64,000 bases of DNA from an uncultured Lachnospiraceae bacterium (GCA_934352055.1 CAKRJY010000003.1:124001-188000), one strand, 5' to 3'; counted from the stretch's first letter, positions 52,841-62,198 are shown. The notes: generated by a model from the letters alone, not told the origin. A program made the numbers and translations.

Positions 52841-54128
52841 ACACCTGAACCTCGCGTATCATTTTTCCTTCCACATCCATGACTTTAAAACGATAGCCCT
52901 CATATTGCACTTCAAATTTTTCATGTTCTTCCGGAATTTTATCAATATGTGCTATCAAAAATCCGTTCAGTGTCTCATACTCATCCGGAAATGTGATTCC
53001 CAGGACTTCTGCAGCTTCTTCTAAAGAAGTACCTCCATCCATACGATAAAAATTCGGTGCTACCTGCTCAATCGAGTTTTCTTCTTCATCATGTTCATCC
53101 TGAATATTACCCACGATTTCCTCTAGAATATCTTCCATGGAAATAATACCACTTGTCTGACCATATTCATCTACCACAATCATCATATGCTTTTTCTTCG
53201 ATTGCATTTTTGCAAACAAGGTATTCAGACTATGCGTTTCCGGCACAAATTCCGCTGAATGCAGCAAATCATCAAAGTCACGCAATTTCCGGTGGTAACT
53301 GCTGTGATCTTTTGCGAAGAAAAGTGCATCCTTGATATGTAAAACACCGATAATATTATCTAAGTCGTTTAAATACACCGGATATCTTGAAAATGCAGCT
53401 TCCTGCATAAAGGTAAGGGCCTCTCCAAAAGTCATTTCACCATCCAATGCTACAATCTGACGCCTGTGCACCATGATATCTTTTGCATCTTTATCACCAA
53501 ATTCAAAAATATTATGTATCATGGCAGCTTCACTTGCTAAAAGCACACCATGCTCATGCCCCTCATTGACAATAGATATGATCTCGTCTTCTGTGACATC
53601 ATCCACTTCTTCTTTAGGATCAACACCAAATACTCCACTTAACTTTTTACTCAAAAAGTCATAAAACAAAATCAACGGACGAAAAACAAGCCGAAGTATC
53701 TCATATAATTTCAGATAGCGTAACGCAATTTTGCAATGCTTTTTGGAACTGACACGGTAAACTGTTCCAAAAAAGAAAACAGCATAAAATACACAAAAAA
53801 TAATATATATAACGATAAAAACAAGCAGCGTTATCGTCGGCGTTGTCAAGAATGGCATTACGACTTCCTGCAGCAGTAAAAAAGAATTTATCACAATACC
53901 GATCCCTGTAAAAATACGTAAAAACGAACTACTGATTACCAGCAAATGATCGTCACTATGATATTGCTCCAGTTTTTTTGCTTCTATCGGATTATTTTGT
54001 TGTAAATCTTCTAAGTCGCTATCATTGATATGATCAATTGCAATCTTAAAACTTGTAATGATGACCTGCAACAGACAGCAGACCAAAAGTGCTGCTATAC
54101 CGATCAGACACCTGACTCCTTCATCCAT
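52830..54128 (-). CDS. CNNM-type hemolysin-like membrane protein with CBS pair and CorC domain
   Basis: A 432-residue protein. An N-terminal DUF21/CNNM region with three or four membrane segments covers about 1-170, a CBS pair covers about 205-325 (DIMVHRRQIVALDG, FSRYPVYLNDLDNIIGVLHIKD, DEYGQTSGIISMEDILEEIVG), and a CorC_HlyC domain (about 345-430) ends it. CNNM/CorC proteins are implicated in magnesium or sodium efflux. The family name hemolysin is historical. It is 50 bases beyond mazF. Confidence 0.9.
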   Translation of the reverse strand: MDEGVRCLIGIAALLVCCLLQVIITSFKIAIDHINDSDLEDLQQNNPIEAKKLEQYHSDDHLLVISSSFLRIFTGIGIVINSFLLLQEVVMPFLTTPTITLLVFIVIYIIFCVFYAVFFFGTVYRVSSKKHCKIALRYLKLYEILRLVFRPLILFYDFLSKKLSGVFGVDPKEEVDDVTEDEIISIVNEGHEHGVLLASEAAMIHNIFEFGDKDAKDIMVHRRQIVALDGEMTFGEALTFMQEAAFSRYPVYLNDLDNIIGVLHIKDALFFAKDHSSYHRKLRDFDDLLHSAEFVPETHSLNTLFAKMQSKKKHMMIVVDEYGQTSGIISMEDILEEIVGNIQDEHDEEENSIEQVAPNFYRMDGGTSLEEAAEVLGITFPDEYETLNGFLIAHIDKIPEEHEKFEVQYEGYRFKVMDVEGKMIREVQVFAI

Positions 54129-54178
54129 AGTTCTTTCTTCCTCATTTTCTTTCTTATGTGTTTGTTTCTATGAAACTG

Positions 54179-54526
54179 CTATGTAAGCAATTCCAAACTG
54201 ATTTCAAGCGCCTTATCAATTTCAAATAAGACCTGATTATCCAAATGACAGATTTTATCCTTTAATCGTGTTTTATCAATGGTTCGCAGTTGTTCTAACA
54301 GAACAACCGAATCTTTTACGAGATCACATTTTCCACTGTCTAAGGAAACATGTGTCGGCAATTTTGCTTTGTTCATACGTGAAGTGATTGCCGCGCAAAT
54401 CACTGTCGGTGAATGTGCATTCCCGACATCATTTTGAATGATTAATACCGGTCGTATGCCACCTTGTTCTGAGCCTACAACCGGCCGCAAGTCTGCATAA
54501 TAAATGTCGCCTCTTCGAATTGTCAT
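54179..54526 (-). CDS. mazF: MazF/NdoA-type endoribonuclease toxin without an adjacent antitoxin
   Basis: A 115-residue MazF. IRRGDIYYADLRPVVGSEQGGIRPVLIIQND is nearly identical to the Bacillus EndoA start, and IRPVLI..ND..N..SPTVI and HV..D followed by DSVVLLEQLRTIDK match. It cuts mRNA at short U-rich sites. In Bacillus the antitoxin gene ndoAI lies between alr and ndoA; here the alr-mazF gap of 66 bases holds no gene. ATG 54526 follows GGAGAG; an in-frame ATG at 54586 is rejected. Confidence 0.92.
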   Translation of the reverse strand: MTIRRGDIYYADLRPVVGSEQGGIRPVLIIQNDVGNAHSPTVICAAITSRMNKAKLPTHVSLDSGKCDLVKDSVVLLEQLRTIDKTRLKDKICHLDNQVLFEIDKALEISLELLT

Positions 54527-54592
54527 ACTACACTCTCCAAAATTGAATTTATAAATAGTATTTCCACAATTTTTAAAGCTATTCATATTAGA

Positions 54593-55759
54593 TTATGCAA
54601 AAGTTTCGTTTTCGCCAATCATCTCGTGATTCTTTCGGTAAAATCTTGGGATACGCATTCCAAGATCACATGCCAATTCATAATTAAACCGGCCGGACAG
54701 TTCCCCTAACGCTTCCATGGTAATCGTCTCTTCTCCATCTGAACCAATCAATGTCACACGATCCAGATAAGATGCCTGCGGAATATCCGTCACATCAATC
54801 ATAAACTGATCCATACATACTCTTCCTACAATCGGTGCCCTTTTCCCATGTACAAGCACATATCCTTTGTTTGACAAAGAGCGCGGATAGCCATCACCAT
54901 ATCCCACCGGAATTGTTGCAATACGACTTTTTCTTGTTGTAACATATGTGCCACCATAACTGATGGGACTGCCTTCTGGCAGCGTTTTGATATGAACAAT
55001 GTGACTATACAACGATAATAACGGAGATAATGGAAAGTGGTGATTCATCTCTTCGGAAGGCCACAACCCATATAATGTGATGCCTGCACGTACCATGTTT
55101 TGGTGATACTGCGGCAATTCTAAAATAGCTGCACTATTACAGCAATGACAAATTGGGAATCGAATTTCCTGTGCTTCTAATGCATTTACCATTTCCATAA
55201 AGGATGTGTACGCCTTTTTTGTCGTCGTTTTATCCACTTCATCCGCCCGCGCAAAATGTGTAAAAACGCCTTCTAACATCAGATGCGAAAGACCAGCAAT
55301 TTTTTTTATTTCTTCTACCGATGCTTTTTCTACCGGAAAACCAATACGATGCATGCCTGTGTCTATTTTTATATGCACATACGCCTTTTTATTGCATTTT
55401 TTTGCAATGTCATCCAACTGTTCTGCCATATCATAGCGATACACACTAAAGCGGACATCCTGCGCAATCAATGCTTCATAGTCTTTTTCAAACACATAGC
55501 CCAGAATCAGAATCATCTTCTTTATGCCTGCTGTCCGCAATTCCAATGCCTCTTCTGCGGTAGCAACTGCATACCCTATAATGTGTTCGTCAGACTCTAA
55601 ATGCCCCGCAATGTGTTTCGCTCCATGGCCATAGGCATTTGTTTTAATAACTGCCATGATTTTAACGTCCGCCGGAAGATTCTGCTCCATCGCTTTCATA
55701 TTAGAATCCATGGCATCCAAATCTACAACTGCATAAACACGCCTTTTTTCTATTTCCAC
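54593..55759 (-). CDS. alr: Alanine racemase
   Basis: A 388-residue PLP-dependent racemase supplying D-alanine for peptidoglycan. The PLP lysine is in AVIKTNAYGHG, the catalytic tyrosine in ISYGGTY, and IPVGYGDGY and the C-terminal MRIPRFYR are normal. GTG 55759 has GAGGGAAG 6 bases upstream; the frame continues upstream inside nnrDE (55819) but that start would overlap the previous gene by 58 bases. It starts 2 bases after the nnrDE stop. Confidence 0.94.
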   Translation of the reverse strand: MEIEKRRVYAVVDLDAMDSNMKAMEQNLPADVKIMAVIKTNAYGHGAKHIAGHLESDEHIIGYAVATAEEALELRTAGIKKMILILGYVFEKDYEALIAQDVRFSVYRYDMAEQLDDIAKKCNKKAYVHIKIDTGMHRIGFPVEKASVEEIKKIAGLSHLMLEGVFTHFARADEVDKTTTKKAYTSFMEMVNALEAQEIRFPICHCCNSAAILELPQYHQNMVRAGITLYGLWPSEEMNHHFPLSPLLSLYSHIVHIKTLPEGSPISYGGTYVTTRKSRIATIPVGYGDGYPRSLSNKGYVLVHGKRAPIVGRVCMDQFMIDVTDIPQASYLDRVTLIGSDGEETITMEALGELSGRFNYELACDLGMRIPRFYRKNHEMIGENETFA

Positions 55760-55761
55760 TG

Positions 55762-57255
55762 TTATCTTCCCTCTTTTCGATATATTTCTTTGATTCCCAT
55801 AAGCAGATCTGATGCGCATACGCTTAAACTACCCTGTTGTTTTGCCACTGTTTCTCCAGCCAGTCCATGTACATACACACCAAGTGCTGCCGCTGTTTCA
55901 GGACTTATGTTCTGCGCCACCAGTCCGGTAATCAAACCTGTTAAGACATCACCACTTCCGGCTGTAGCCATTGCACCGCATCCACTTCCGTTAATGTATG
56001 TCGCTTCATAAGGAACGGATACAATCGTTGCCGCATCTTTTAACACACAAATCACCTGATAATCGATTGCGAACTCCTGTGCAAGTGCAATTTTGTGATC
56101 TGAGACATACATCAAAGGGCTTCCGGTAAGTCGTGCCATTTCACCCAGATGTGGTGTAATCACCATCTCCGTATGTGGTTTTTTCAGCCAATCCATATGG
56201 TTTGCCAGAATATTGAGTGCATCCGCATCCACAACCATTGGTACCGCAGCATTTTCCAGTGTTGTCTTTACTAAGTTTTCCGCCACACTGCTTTGCCCGA
56301 TTCCCGGTCCAATCGCAATCACATCAGCCCAAGCCATCTGTTCTAATAATTGTTTTTCGTTCCATCTATCATAACAGACAACGATAGCTTCCGGAAAACG
56401 AGTCAAAAGAATATCCCGATTGCATCTATGCGTATAAATTTTAATCATTCCGGCACCGGAAATCATTGCACTCATGGACGCTAAATATGCCGCTCCCGCC
56501 ATTTCCTCGCTTCCGGCAATCACAAGCACTTTTCCACGGCTTCCTTTATGGTCATCCGCAGCTGCTTTCGGTAATTGTGCAAGTTCCTCTCTTGTGTACA
56601 TCTTACAAGGAAGTCTTCGATCTGTCAGACTGCACTCCTCTATACCAATGGATGCAACTACCAGTTGGCCACAATATTTTTTCCCTGGATAAACCATCTG
56701 CCCCACTTTTGCAAAAGCAAATGTCACCGTAGCGTCTGCCATAAATGCTGTTCCAAGCACCGTTCCGTCATCTGCAGAAATGCCGGATGGCATATCCACC
56801 GCCAGACGAAATGCCTGCATCGCATTTACCTCTTCCAGCAATTGTGCATTTTCTCCCGTAATATCACGTGAGAGGCCAATGCCAAACAATGCGTCCAGCA
56901 CCACCTCACATGCTAGAATATCTGCCAAATCATCACTTATTTTTATGCCATAATTGTTACAGATATCAAATTGTTTTTCATTTTCCTGTGATTTATGGGA
57001 AGCATCCTTACTTTGAAAGACAGTTACTTGGGCGCCTTCTAAAAACAAAAGACGTGCAATAGCCAGTCCATCTGCGCCATTGTTTCCTCCCCCACATAAA
57101 ATGCCAATCTTTTTCTGATGTAACTTTTTTTCATGCAAAAATGAAACAACCGATAATGCAGCACGTTCCATTAGCACCATAGAAGGAATCCCATAGTGCT
57201 CTATTGTGCGCATATCGCATTGTTTCATTTCGCGACTGTTTAAAATATATTTCAT
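55762..57255 (-). CDS. nnrDE: Bifunctional NAD(P)H-hydrate epimerase/dehydratase
   Basis: A 497-residue fusion. The N-terminal YjeF-N epimerase (about 1-210; GGGNNGADGLAIARLL, ALFGIGLSRD) precedes the C-terminal ADP-dependent dehydratase (about 220-490; GSRGKVLVIAGSEEMAGA, IGPGIGQ, TPHLGEMARL, GSGDVLTG). It repairs hydrated NADH and NADPH. The ATG overlaps the coiled-coil gene's TGA (ATGA). It precedes alr, as yjbF-alr in many Firmicutes. Confidence 0.95.
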   Translation of the reverse strand: MKYILNSREMKQCDMRTIEHYGIPSMVLMERAALSVVSFLHEKKLHQKKIGILCGGGNNGADGLAIARLLFLEGAQVTVFQSKDASHKSQENEKQFDICNNYGIKISDDLADILACEVVLDALFGIGLSRDITGENAQLLEEVNAMQAFRLAVDMPSGISADDGTVLGTAFMADATVTFAFAKVGQMVYPGKKYCGQLVVASIGIEECSLTDRRLPCKMYTREELAQLPKAAADDHKGSRGKVLVIAGSEEMAGAAYLASMSAMISGAGMIKIYTHRCNRDILLTRFPEAIVVCYDRWNEKQLLEQMAWADVIAIGPGIGQSSVAENLVKTTLENAAVPMVVDADALNILANHMDWLKKPHTEMVITPHLGEMARLTGSPLMYVSDHKIALAQEFAIDYQVICVLKDAATIVSVPYEATYINGSGCGAMATAGSGDVLTGLITGLVAQNISPETAAALGVYVHGLAGETVAKQQGSLSVCASDLLMGIKEIYRKEGR

Positions 57256-57929
57256 ACGTCTCCTTTTTGTGTATCTTTAGACAATTGTTCATCCTGTGTT
57301 GTATCACCTGCAGGGCGATCTTCACCTGTGATCAGATCCACATCATCATTTCGCACATCAAAAAGATTTATAATATCTTTACCGAAAATGTCATGCATAT
57401 AAGCATAAATTTCTTTGTTGTTGATTTCACGGTTTTGCTTGCGGATAATATTCTTTTTCAGCTCCACACGAACTTTTTTGATCCATTCCGCAATTTCTTC
57501 TGCCTCTTTGTAATTCGTACGCAGACGGTCATAACAAAAAGTCATGGTTTCCATCATAAGCGCATCATTACAGGTCTGTATTTCTTTTGGAATATCTAAA
57601 AGCGCATCCTCATTTGCAGCAATTTTATCTTTCACTTCTTCAATCAAACGTTTATTTTCATCCATTTGACGGTTGTGCTGCTGTTCATCATCCGCTGCAT
57701 CCATATGTTCTACGATATTTTGCATCAACGATGACTTGACCTTTTTCAATTCCTTTAATTCCTGATTGAGACGACCTTGTCGTTCTAAAATTTCTTTTAG
57801 CTGGCTTTCCAATTCCACTACCCGCTCCGGCTTGCCATCCAGTGCAAATAAACGATGCCACTTTTGATCCAATACCAGAATCGGAATCTTTGCTTTTGCC
57901 AATGCTTCTGTAAACGCCTGTCGTTCCAT
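57252..57929 (-). CDS. Conserved coiled-coil protein of unknown function
   Basis: A 225-residue soluble protein. Residues about 35-115 form an acidic/basic heptad coiled coil (VELESQLKEILERQGRLNQELKELKK). A helical half follows, with EWIKKVRVELKKNIIRKQ, and a C-terminal acidic tail (DDVDLITGEDRPAGDTTQDE). No catalytic motif is seen and no membrane segment. It lies between rex and nnrDE, 21 bases after rex. I do not recognise the family; it appears lineage restricted. Confidence 0.65.
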   Translation of the reverse strand: MERQAFTEALAKAKIPILVLDQKWHRLFALDGKPERVVELESQLKEILERQGRLNQELKELKKVKSSLMQNIVEHMDAADDEQQHNRQMDENKRLIEEVKDKIAANEDALLDIPKEIQTCNDALMMETMTFCYDRLRTNYKEAEEIAEWIKKVRVELKKNIIRKQNREINNKEIYAYMHDIFGKDIINLFDVRNDDVDLITGEDRPAGDTTQDEQLSKDTQKGDV

Positions 57930-57950
57930 ACGCTCACCTTCTTTTGAAGA

Positions 57951-58586
57951 CTACTTTTGTTTATGATTTGCCATATTGTAGGAAAGCTGCATCAAACTGT
58001 CTGATAAATGCACATTTTCTACAACCATATCATCATCCACATCATCCAAATCTACATGTGCAAAATTCCAAATAGCATGCACACCAAGTGCAGATAACTG
58101 CTTCGCTGTAGCTTCCGCATTTTGTTTTGGTAATGTAAGTGCCGCAATATCTACCCTTGTTGTTTTTACAAATTCCGGCAATTCATCTAACATACGGATT
58201 GGGATATCACGAACCATTTTTCCTTGCAGTGCCGGATTTATATCAAATAATCCCACAATACAAAATCCTAATTTTTCAAATTTTACATAATTTGCAATTG
58301 CCTGACCTAAATTACCAATACCAATAACAATCACATTATGTGTCTCGTTCAGTCCAAGAATTTTACCGATTTCATCGTATAAGTATTGTACATTATATCC
58401 GTATCCCTGTTGTCCAAAACCTCCAAAATTATTTAAATCCTGTCGGATCTGGGAAGCTGTCACATGCATACGGTTACTGAGTTCATTTGAAGAAATGCGT
58501 TCCACGCCGGCATCCAACAATTCTCCTAAATATCTATAGTATCTTGGCATACGCCGGATAACTGCCTGGGATATTTCTTTTTCCAT
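57951..58586 (-). CDS. rex: Redox-sensing transcriptional repressor Rex
   Basis: A 211-residue Rex. The N-terminal winged helix covers residues 1-80 (RRMPRYYRYLGELLDAGVERISSNELS; QIRQDLNNFGGFGQQGYGY). The Rossmann NADH-binding domain has VIGIGNLGQAIA. Rex represses fermentation and NADH-consuming genes when NAD+/NADH is high. A consensus promoter and a perfect palindrome lie directly upstream, suggesting regulation of its own operon, but the palindrome does not resemble the usual Rex box (TTGTTAAN4TTAACAA). Confidence 0.96.
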   Translation of the reverse strand: MEKEISQAVIRRMPRYYRYLGELLDAGVERISSNELSNRMHVTASQIRQDLNNFGGFGQQGYGYNVQYLYDEIGKILGLNETHNVIVIGIGNLGQAIANYVKFEKLGFCIVGLFDINPALQGKMVRDIPIRMLDELPEFVKTTRVDIAALTLPKQNAEATAKQLSALGVHAIWNFAHVDLDDVDDDMVVENVHLSDSLMQLSYNMANHKQK

Positions 58587-58611
58587 TTTAAATTCCCCCT
58601 GTTTTTATCAT

Positions 58612-58635
58612 ATACTTATAGCAAATTATAAGTAT
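58612..58635. promoter_or_regulatory. Perfect palindrome overlapping the rex -10
   Basis: ATACTTATA (58612-58620) and TATAAGTAT (58627-58635) are perfect inverted arms with a 6-base spacer. They cover the -10 and predicted transcription start of rex, an ideal place for a repressor. Confidence 0.6.
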
Positions 58636-58653
58636 TTTAAATTTATATGTCAA
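58625..58653 (-). promoter_or_regulatory. Consensus sigma-A promoter of rex
   Basis: Read leftward, TTGACA (58648-58653) and TATAAT (58625-58630) are both perfect and exactly 17 bases apart, the strongest promoter in the window. Confidence 0.85.
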
Positions 58654-58673
58654 ATTTTTAACAGAAGCAATCC

Positions 58674-60614
58674 CTACGAAAAATCTGTCGCCAAAACCTC
58701 CGACCATTGTTCCCACGATGCATATAACGTATCCAGTTTTGTCTGCACTTTAGACTGTTTTTCGGAAAGCTCATTTAACTTTGCAGAATTGGTTGCCACA
58801 TCATCTTTTGCGAATTCTTCCTCTATTTGAGCAAGGATATCCTCGCACTCTGAAATCTGTTCTTCTATTTCTGCAATCCGGTTTTCCACTTTTCTTTTTT
58901 CACTCTGGAGCTTCTTTTGCTGTTTCCAATCCATTTTTCCTTCGGATTCCAGCTGCTCGGGTTCCGATGATGTCGTTGTCTGAGAAACCATATTTTGTAT
59001 TTCCTGAGACTGTGCCTTCTTTTCAACAAAATAATCGTAGTTACCAAGATATACACTAAACTGCTGATTGGTAAGTTCTAATATTTTATCTGCCGTCTGA
59101 TTCACAAAGTAACGGTCATGCGATACATACAATACCGTTCCTTCATATGCATTGATGGCATTTTCTAAGATTTCTTTCGATTCCATGTCCAAATGGTTTG
59201 TCGGCTCATCCAAAATCAAAAAATTTGCCCCGGATAACATCAGTTTTGCCAAAGAAATTCGTCCACGTTCTCCACCACTCAAATCACGAATGCGCTTGTA
59301 GCAATCATCGCCAAGAAACATAAAAGCTGCTAACACATTTCGGATTTTTGTGTTATTCAAATTGGGATAGGTATCACTCATTTCTTCAAACAGCGTCTTT
59401 TCATCATCTAATACCTGCTGTTCCTGATCATAATAGCCAATCGTCACATTCGCTCCTAAGCGAAAAATGCCGGCATCTGCGGGAACAATTTCGTTGATAA
59501 TTTTAAGCAACGTTGTTTTTCCTGTTCCGTTATCGCCAAGTATGGCTACATGTTCTCCCCGTTGCAGAAGGAAGTCCACATTGGTAAAAAGAGGTATGCC
59601 ATCGTATGATTTTGACAGTCCGATAAGTTCCAACACATCATTTCCACTCACCGTATCCGGCTGTAATGACAGTTGCATATGATTTTCGGCATCTACCGGT
59701 TTTTCCAGGACTTCCATCTTATCAAGTGCTTTTTGCCTGCTTTCTGCACGCTTGATCGATTTTTCACGATTAAACTGTTTTAGTTTATCAATGACTTCCT
59801 GCTGGTGCGCAATGGATGCCTGCTGTTTTTCATATTCACGCAGCATTGTTTTGCGAATTTCTTCCTTTTGCATTGCAAAAGCGGAATAATTGCCCTTATA
59901 CACATGCGCTGTATGCATACTTAAATCGATTACTTTCGTCACAATGCGATCCAAAAAATAACGGTCATGCGCAACAATGACAACCGTCCCTTTATAATTC
60001 ATCAAAAATGTTTCCAACCATTCAATAGATGTCAAATCCAAATGGTTGATTGGTTCATCTAAAAGCAGAATATCCGGTTTCATGACTAGCAATTTTCCAA
60101 GAGAAACGCGCGTCTTTTGTCCCCCGGAAAGCATATCCATGGTTTTATTAAAATCTTCCTCTGAAAATCCAAGGCCTCGCAAAACGCCCTGCACTTCTGA
60201 TTCGTAGGCATAACCATTCTGATGTTCAAACAGATCATGTAATTGATGATATTTTACAAGAAGATCTTCCAGTGCTTCCCCTTGTAATTCCGTCATCTGC
60301 TGTTCCATCCTCTGCAATCGCCCCTGCATATTTAAAATATCCTGACGCGAAGAATAGACGGTCTGATAGACCGTCTCCTCTCCTTCCATATTCTGATACT
60401 GTGCTAAATACCCAAGAGTAGCATCTTTTGCAAGTGTTATACTTCCTGCATCAGACTCTAACTCTCCTGTAATCATCTTTAACAGCGTCGATTTCCCTGC
60501 GCCATTGTTTCCAACAATAGCTACCTTGTCTCCTTCGTTGATTTGAAAAGAGACATTCTTTATGATGTCATCACTTCCGAATGCTTTCGAAAGATTCTGG
60601 CATGATAAGATCAT
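58674..60614 (-). CDS. ABC-F family ATPase
   Basis: A 646-residue protein with two ABC cassettes and no membrane part. The motifs are GNNGAGKSTLLK/LSGGQKTRVSLGKLLV and GDNGTGKTTLLK/LSGGERGRISLAKLML, each with a Walker B ending in LLLDEPINHLD or LILDEPTNHLD. A linker between the cassettes and a C-terminal coiled coil (about 560-640) are typical. ABC-F proteins act on the ribosomal E site; some protect against antibiotics, others are housekeeping (EttA, YdiF type). The C-terminal coiled coil suggests the Uup/YdiF group. It is 9 bases from icd. Confidence 0.9.
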   Translation of the reverse strand: MILSCQNLSKAFGSDDIIKNVSFQINEGDKVAIVGNNGAGKSTLLKMITGELESDAGSITLAKDATLGYLAQYQNMEGEETVYQTVYSSRQDILNMQGRLQRMEQQMTELQGEALEDLLVKYHQLHDLFEHQNGYAYESEVQGVLRGLGFSEEDFNKTMDMLSGGQKTRVSLGKLLVMKPDILLLDEPINHLDLTSIEWLETFLMNYKGTVVIVAHDRYFLDRIVTKVIDLSMHTAHVYKGNYSAFAMQKEEIRKTMLREYEKQQASIAHQQEVIDKLKQFNREKSIKRAESRQKALDKMEVLEKPVDAENHMQLSLQPDTVSGNDVLELIGLSKSYDGIPLFTNVDFLLQRGEHVAILGDNGTGKTTLLKIINEIVPADAGIFRLGANVTIGYYDQEQQVLDDEKTLFEEMSDTYPNLNNTKIRNVLAAFMFLGDDCYKRIRDLSGGERGRISLAKLMLSGANFLILDEPTNHLDMESKEILENAINAYEGTVLYVSHDRYFVNQTADKILELTNQQFSVYLGNYDYFVEKKAQSQEIQNMVSQTTTSSEPEQLESEGKMDWKQQKKLQSEKRKVENRIAEIEEQISECEDILAQIEEEFAKDDVATNSAKLNELSEKQSKVQTKLDTLYASWEQWSEVLATDFS

Positions 60615-60623
60615 GACTTCCTC

Positions 60624-61832
60624 CTATAACATAGCCTCAAGTGTTGTTCTGATTTCCTTGATAAATCCCTCACTGTTCAATACTGTAGGGTTTGGAATGG
60701 TTGTAATCAATGCAAGATCCTTTGTCATCTTGCCATCTTCGATTGTCTTGATGCAGGCCTGTTCCAATTTGTCTGCGAAATCACAGAGTTCCGTGATTCC
60801 ATCCAACTCGCCTCTTTTTCTAAGAGCACCTGTCCATGCAAAGATGGTGGCTACTGAGTTTGTTGAAGTTTCTTCTCCCTTTAAATGCTTGTAATAATGT
60901 CTTTGTACGGTACCATGCGCAGCTTCGTATTCATAAACTCCCTGTGGTGATACCAAAACAGAAGTCATCATCGCAAGAGAACCAAACGCAGATGAGACCA
61001 TATCACTCATAACATCGCCATCGTAATTCTTACATGCCCAGATATAACCACCTTCTGATTTCATAACACGGGCAACAGCATCATCAATCAGCGTATAGAA
61101 GTACGTAATACCTGCTTCTTCAAACTTATCCTTGTAAGAAGCATCATAAATCTCCTGAAAAATATCCTTAAATGTATGATCGTATTTCTTTGAAATGGTA
61201 TCTTTTGTAGCGAACCATAAATCCTGCTTTGTATCTAATGCATAGTTAAAACATGCCTTTGCAAAACTTTCAATGGAATCATTTAAGTTATGCTGTCCCT
61301 GTACAACACCGGCGCCGGTAAAGTTATGTACTACCTCGCTCATCTGGCTGCCATCTTCTGCAGTATAGACAAGTTCTACCTTCCCAGGACCAGGGATGAC
61401 CATCTCTGTATTCTTATAAACATCACCATATGCATGACGTGCAATCGTAATTGGCTTTTTCCAATTCTTTACACATGGTTCAATTCCCTTAACAATAATT
61501 GGTGCACGGAATACGGTTCCATCCAAGATTGCACGGATTGTTCCATTTGGACTTTTCCACATCTCTTTCAAATCATATTCGCTCATACGTGCAGCATTCG
61601 GTGTAATCGTTGCACATTTTACAGCAACTCCATATTTCTTTGTTGCTTCTGCAGAATCAACGGTCACCTGATCATCTGTCTCATTTCGATATTCCAGACC
61701 CAAATCGTAATATTCCGTCTTTAAATCTATAAATGGAAGTAACAATTCATCCTTAATCATCTTCCAAAGGATTCTTGTCATTTCATCTCCGTCCATCTCA
61801 ACAAGTGGTGTTTTCATCATTATCTTGCTCAT
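60624..61832 (-). CDS. icd: NADP-dependent isocitrate dehydrogenase
   Basis: A 402-residue dimeric NADP-IDH (the eukaryote-like subfamily). The N-terminus VEMDGDEMTRI binds isocitrate and Mg2+, followed by SPNGTIRAILDGTVFR, and AAHGTVQRHY and TNSVATIFAWT close the NADP site. It produces 2-oxoglutarate and NADPH for biosynthesis. AAAGGAGG precedes ATG 61832. No other TCA gene is present. Confidence 0.95.
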   Translation of the reverse strand: MSKIMMKTPLVEMDGDEMTRILWKMIKDELLLPFIDLKTEYYDLGLEYRNETDDQVTVDSAEATKKYGVAVKCATITPNAARMSEYDLKEMWKSPNGTIRAILDGTVFRAPIIVKGIEPCVKNWKKPITIARHAYGDVYKNTEMVIPGPGKVELVYTAEDGSQMSEVVHNFTGAGVVQGQHNLNDSIESFAKACFNYALDTKQDLWFATKDTISKKYDHTFKDIFQEIYDASYKDKFEEAGITYFYTLIDDAVARVMKSEGGYIWACKNYDGDVMSDMVSSAFGSLAMMTSVLVSPQGVYEYEAAHGTVQRHYYKHLKGEETSTNSVATIFAWTGALRKRGELDGITELCDFADKLEQACIKTIEDGKMTKDLALITTIPNPTVLNSEGFIKEIRTTLEAML

Positions 61833-61868
61833 GTTTCTGCCTCCTTTTCCATTACACTACTGCATTTT

Positions 61869-61897
61869 AGTATATCAAAACTTTTTCTTTCGGTAAA
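61869..61897 (-). promoter_or_regulatory. Promoter of icd-ABC-F
   Basis: Read leftward, TTTACC (61892-61897) and TATACT (61869-61874) are 17 bases apart. The leader to the icd ATG is about 30 bases. Confidence 0.5.
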
Positions 61898-61913
61898 GTC
61901 ACGAATATTTGTA

Positions 61914-61940
61914 ACCTCTTTTTTTCAAACGCATAAGATA
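61914..61940 (+). promoter_or_regulatory. Candidate sigma-K-like promoter of the cysteine-rich gene
   Basis: AC at 61914-61915 is 16 bases before CATAAGATA (61932-61940), fitting the mother-cell sigma-K pattern AC-N16-CATANNNTA. A vegetative -35 is not visible. Short motifs of this kind occur by chance, so support is weak. Confidence 0.35.
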
Positions 61941-61967
61941 CATTGTAAATATTTAGGAGGGTTTCTT

Positions 61968-62177
61968 ATGAGTGACCTTGTAGCAACAAATTGTGGATGT
62001 GGAAATGATACAAATTGTGGATGTAGTTCTTTGATTTGGATTATCCTGATTCTCGCTTTATGCGGTAATGGATCATCTTTCTCAAATGACGGATGTGGAT
62101 GTGGAAACAGCATCTGGATTATTCTCTTACTTCTCTGCTGCTGTAATGATGGCGGCGGATGTGGTGGTTTCTTCTAA
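61968..62177 (+). CDS. Cysteine-rich small protein with two hydrophobic repeats
   Basis: A 69-residue protein. Two similar units, each a Gly/Cys/Asn turn region followed by a hydrophobic core (SLIWIILILALCGNG and NSIWIILLLLCCCND), make a tandem duplication. About 11 Cys and many Gly residues resemble small clostridial proteins named high-cysteine or YjcZ-like, often spore or surface associated. AGGAGG precedes ATG 61968. The promoter-like motif upstream fits the mother cell. Function is unknown. Confidence 0.75.
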   Translation: MSDLVATNCGCGNDTNCGCSSLIWIILILALCGNGSSFSNDGCGCGNSIWIILLLLCCCNDGGGCGGFF

Positions 62178-62198
62178 AATCATTCTTCTCTGCAACAA

